Part shown: piece by piece, positions 58,031 through 60,093 of the stretch
Position numbering within the stretch: the first letter of the stretch is position 1
Layout: each line of letters begins with the position of its first letter
Source of the DNA: Andeanibacterium sp035497315
Lineage (GTDB): Bacteria; Pseudomonadota; Alphaproteobacteria; Sphingomonadales; Sphingomonadaceae
NCBI GenBank assembly: GCA_035497315.1
Contig: DATJDU010000019.1
Coordinates: forward strand, 1-60,093
DNA length: 60,093 nt
Reading direction: 5' to 3'
The notes under the pieces: generated by a model
Seen by the model: only the letters and a program-made list of their open reading frames with translations
Database searches by the model: none
What the model was told of the DNA's origin: nothing
Made by a program: the position numbers and the translations under genes

Positions 58031-58724
58031 AGACGGCACCCAGCATTTCCTGCGCCATTTCTCCGATCCGGAAGCCACCACCCGCTATACGCAAGGGCCT
58101 CCGCGCTTCCTGCCGGGGCTGGAGGCAATGCACCGCATGACCGGCATATTGCTGGCCGAAGCCGCACCATCCGATGCCAATATCCTCGTTCTGGGCGCAG
58201 GCGGCGGCATGGAACTGCTTGCGCTGGCCGAAACCCAGCCGGGCTGGCGTTTCACGGGCGTAGATCCGGCGGGGCCGATGCTGCGCCTGGCCGAACAGAC
58301 CGCCGCCCCTTTCATGGACCGGATCGAGCTGGTGGAAGGCTATATCGACGATGCGCCCGAAGGGCCGTTCGACGGCGCAATATGCCTGCTGACGCTACAT
58401 TTCCTGATGGCGGAAGACCGGCTGGCAACGATCCGGGCGAACCGCCAGCGGCTGCGCCCGGGCGCGCCTTTCGTAGCAGTCCATGGCTGCCTGCCGAAGG
58501 ACCGCCCGGCGCGCGACATCTGGCTGGATCGCTATGCGGCCTATCCGCTGATCATGGGGGTTGAGCCCGAACAGGTCGCCCAGGCACGCGCCTCGGTCGA
58601 TGCGGCCGCGCCCATGCTGGAACCCGCGCAGGACGAAATACTGCTCAAGCATGGCGGCTTTCCCGATGCCGAACTGTTCTTCGCCGCCTTCACCTGGCGC
58701 GGCTGGATCGGCCATGCGGCCTGA
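58014..58724 (+). CDS. Class I SAM-dependent methyltransferase
   Basis: A 236-residue protein. The SAM motif I is NILVLGAGGGMELLALAETQ (about residues 55-74) with the acidic GVDPAGPMLRLAEQ after it and IELVEGYIDDAPEGPFDGAI for motifs II/III. Methyl acceptor unknown. The ATG at 58014 has AAGGA 8 bp upstream and starts inside the Rrf2 gene (17-bp overlap, different frame), so translation is coupled. It may be the Rrf2 protein's target or a partner in its signal. Confidence 0.9.
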   Translation: MATTSEDGTQHFLRHFSDPEATTRYTQGPPRFLPGLEAMHRMTGILLAEAAPSDANILVLGAGGGMELLALAETQPGWRFTGVDPAGPMLRLAEQTAAPFMDRIELVEGYIDDAPEGPFDGAICLLTLHFLMAEDRLATIRANRQRLRPGAPFVAVHGCLPKDRPARDIWLDRYAAYPLIMGVEPEQVAQARASVDAAAPMLEPAQDEILLKHGGFPDAELFFAAFTWRGWIGHAA

Positions 58725-58733
58725 GGGGGTGCG

Positions 58734-59528
58734 TCAGACCAGTTCGACGACATCCGCGATGGAAGGCAGCACGCGATTGGGGCGATAGGGGAAACGGGCC
58801 ACCTGTTCCTTCCGGGTCGATCCGGTCAGCACCAGGATCGTCTCCAGCCCCGCTTCGATCCCGGCGATGATATCGGTGTCCATCCGGTCCCCGATCATGG
58901 CGGTGGTTTCGGAATGGGCCTCGATCCGGTTCAATGCGCTGCGGAACATCATCGGGTTGGGCTTGCCCACGAAATAGGGCTTCGCCCCCGTCGCCTTGGT
59001 GATCATCGCCGCGACCGAGCCGGTGGCTGGCAGCGGCCCTTCCGGCGAGGGAGAGGTGACATCGGGATTGGTGGCGATAAAGCGGGCGCCCTCACCTACC
59101 AGCCGGATCGCCTTGGTGATCGCCTCGAAGCTGTAGCTGCGCAATTCGCCGATCACGACATAATCGGGATTATTGTCGGTCAGCGTATAGCCGATCTCGT
59201 GCAGGGCCGTGGTCAGCCCCGCCTCCCCGATCACGAAAGCCGTTCCGCGCGGCTGCTGCGAGGCGAGGAAATCCGCCGTGGCCAGCGCCGAGGTGAAGAT
59301 CGCGCTTTCGGGCACTTTCAGCCCCGCGCTTTCCAGCCGGGCGGCAAGATCGCGCGGGGTGTAGATCGAATTATTGGTCAGCAGCAGGAAGCGCCGGTGC
59401 TTTGCCACCAGCCGCGCGATGAATTCGGCCGCGCCGGGCAGGGCATTGCCTTCATGCACCAGCACCCCATCCATATCGGTGAGCCAGGATTCGATGGGCT
59501 TGCGGTCGATAGTCATGGCGCTGGTCAT
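58734..59528 (-). CDS. HAD-IIA family sugar/nucleotide phosphatase (NagD-like)
   Basis: A 264-residue HAD phosphatase. Motif I is WLTDMDGVLVHEGNALPGAA (Asp18/Asp20), motif II LLLTNNSIYTPRDLAARL, the cap includes YVVIGELRSYSFEAITKAI, and motifs III/IV are GKPNPMMFRSALNRIE and AMIGDRMDTDIIAGIEAGL. The substrate is not predictable. The ATG at 59528 or 59516 could serve; GAGGAG lies 14 bp before the first. Converges with the methyltransferase gene. Confidence 0.92.
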   Translation of the reverse strand: MTSAMTIDRKPIESWLTDMDGVLVHEGNALPGAAEFIARLVAKHRRFLLLTNNSIYTPRDLAARLESAGLKVPESAIFTSALATADFLASQQPRGTAFVIGEAGLTTALHEIGYTLTDNNPDYVVIGELRSYSFEAITKAIRLVGEGARFIATNPDVTSPSPEGPLPATGSVAAMITKATGAKPYFVGKPNPMMFRSALNRIEAHSETTAMIGDRMDTDIIAGIEAGLETILVLTGSTRKEQVARFPYRPNRVLPSIADVVELV

Positions 59529-59619
59529 GGGCGGGCGGCGCTCCTCACTTCGTCGATTATCGCTTTATGACGAAAGAGATAGTGCGCCCGAGCCCTTCGT
59601 GCACCCCAAATTCCTTTCC

Positions 59620-60093
59620 TCAGGGAACAGGCGCATGGGCGATGGCCTTGAAATAGCCGATCGTCTCAGGCGTCACATTGGCAGGCTCCACGGGCGGGAA
59701 ATAGCTGAGCTTGACGATCACCGTCTTCGTGGCAAGACTGACATAGATAAACTGCCCTGCCAGACCAACGGCAGCATAGGCGCCGGGCTCGTCATCCACT
59801 TGCCAGATCTGGAAGCCGTAGCCGGGGAAGCCTTTCCCCGCCGGGGCACCGGTGGGCAGCATCTGCGTTGCCGCCTTCATCCAGCCCTCGGGAAGCACGC
59901 GCTTGTAACCGCGCATCCCGTCATCCAGCATCAATTGGCCCAGCCGCCCGAAATCGCGCAGTACGGCATTATAACCCATGCCATTGAGCGCACGGCCCTG
60001 GCCCGGAGGCCCGTCGGCAATCCAGAAGGCATCCGCCTCCGTGCCAAGCGGCACCCACAGGTTCTTCTGGGTGAATTCCTCCAATTTCTGGCC
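59620..60093 (-). CDS. Beta-lactamase-like serine hydrolase (partial, 5' end outside window)
   Basis: The frame is open from the stop at 59620 to the right edge (about 157 codons). It contains KNLWVPLGTEADAFWIADGP, MGYNAVLRDFGRLGQLMLDD, GWMKAATQMLPTG and FPGYGFQIWQVDDEPGAYAA, typical of the C-terminal half of beta-lactamase/class C-type (6-aminohexanoate-dimer-hydrolase-like) serine hydrolases. The catalytic SxxK lies outside the window, so activity cannot be judged. YVSLATKTVIVKLSYFPP forms the last beta strand. Confidence 0.85.
   Translation of the reverse strand, partial: GQKLEEFTQKNLWVPLGTEADAFWIADGPPGQGRALNGMGYNAVLRDFGRLGQLMLDDGMRGYKRVLPEGWMKAATQMLPTGAPAGKGFPGYGFQIWQVDDEPGAYAAVGLAGQFIYVSLATKTVIVKLSYFPPVEPANVTPETIGYFKAIAHAPVP

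Overview
The window is high-GC and gene-dense and reads as chromosomal DNA of an alphaproteobacterium of the order Sphingomonadales. The supporting signs are an acyl carrier protein next to a serine palmitoyltransferase (sphingolipid synthesis), a DivK-type response regulator beside a DUF3572 gene, an alphaproteobacterial-type DksA, a HIG1-type twin-transmembrane protein, and a decarboxylase very like sphingomonad LigW. The genus cannot be settled from the sequence alone. I saw no rRNA, tRNA, CRISPR array, prophage or transposase gene.

Left part (1-5.3 kb): a partial SulP transporter faces away from an arsenic resistance operon, arsR - LMW-phosphatase-type arsC - glutaredoxin-type arsC - acr3 - arsH, followed by a TauE/SafE exporter. 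The genes are tightly spaced or overlapping, and the arsR promoter carries a repeated ATCATTCTCGAA site.

Middle (5.3-41.2 kb): mostly housekeeping genes. These include an MscS channel, malic enzyme (maeB), mutS, a 3-hydroxyacyl-CoA dehydrogenase, a cobalamin adenosyltransferase, gluQRS, HNH and GIY-YIG nucleases, a lipoprotein solute-binding protein, a PilZ protein, dksA, a FemAB-like protein, a GDPD/RidA/HAD/DUF3572 operon, divK, the ACP-SPT pair, ferrochelatase, a molybdenum hydroxylase large subunit without its partners, an Mrp ATPase, hflK-hflC, a Do-type protease, a class A penicillin-binding protein, msrB, a GST and a stand-alone LigD polymerase. Several intergenic gaps hold palindromic repeats: 13.07-13.16, 16.41-16.58, 21.42-21.84, 26.75/27.10 and 38.94-39.18 kb. 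One nucleotidyltransferase-like gene at 26.0-26.8 kb is broken by frameshifts.

Right part (41.2-58.7 kb): a large, apparently uncharacterised catabolic cluster. It holds an SDR dehydrogenase, three NTF2/SnoaL-fold proteins, two MFS transporters, an aldehyde dehydrogenase, a LigW-like metal-dependent aromatic acid decarboxylase, an NAD(P)-binding reductase, a benzoylformate-decarboxylase-like ThDP enzyme, two tandem secreted paralogues of unknown function, a DUF3237 protein, a GMC alcohol oxidase/dehydrogenase, and an Rrf2-type regulator overlapping a methyltransferase gene. Read as a pathway (inference), alcohol oxidation, 2-oxo-acid decarboxylation, aldehyde oxidation and aromatic acid decarboxylation would together strip the side chain of a lignin-type aromatic or aromatic dimer. 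Two promoters of the cluster share an 11-bp motif, CAATTTGTAAG, and the gaps between the central genes carry strong hairpins.

Right edge: a HAD-IIA phosphatase and a partial beta-lactamase-like serine hydrolase.
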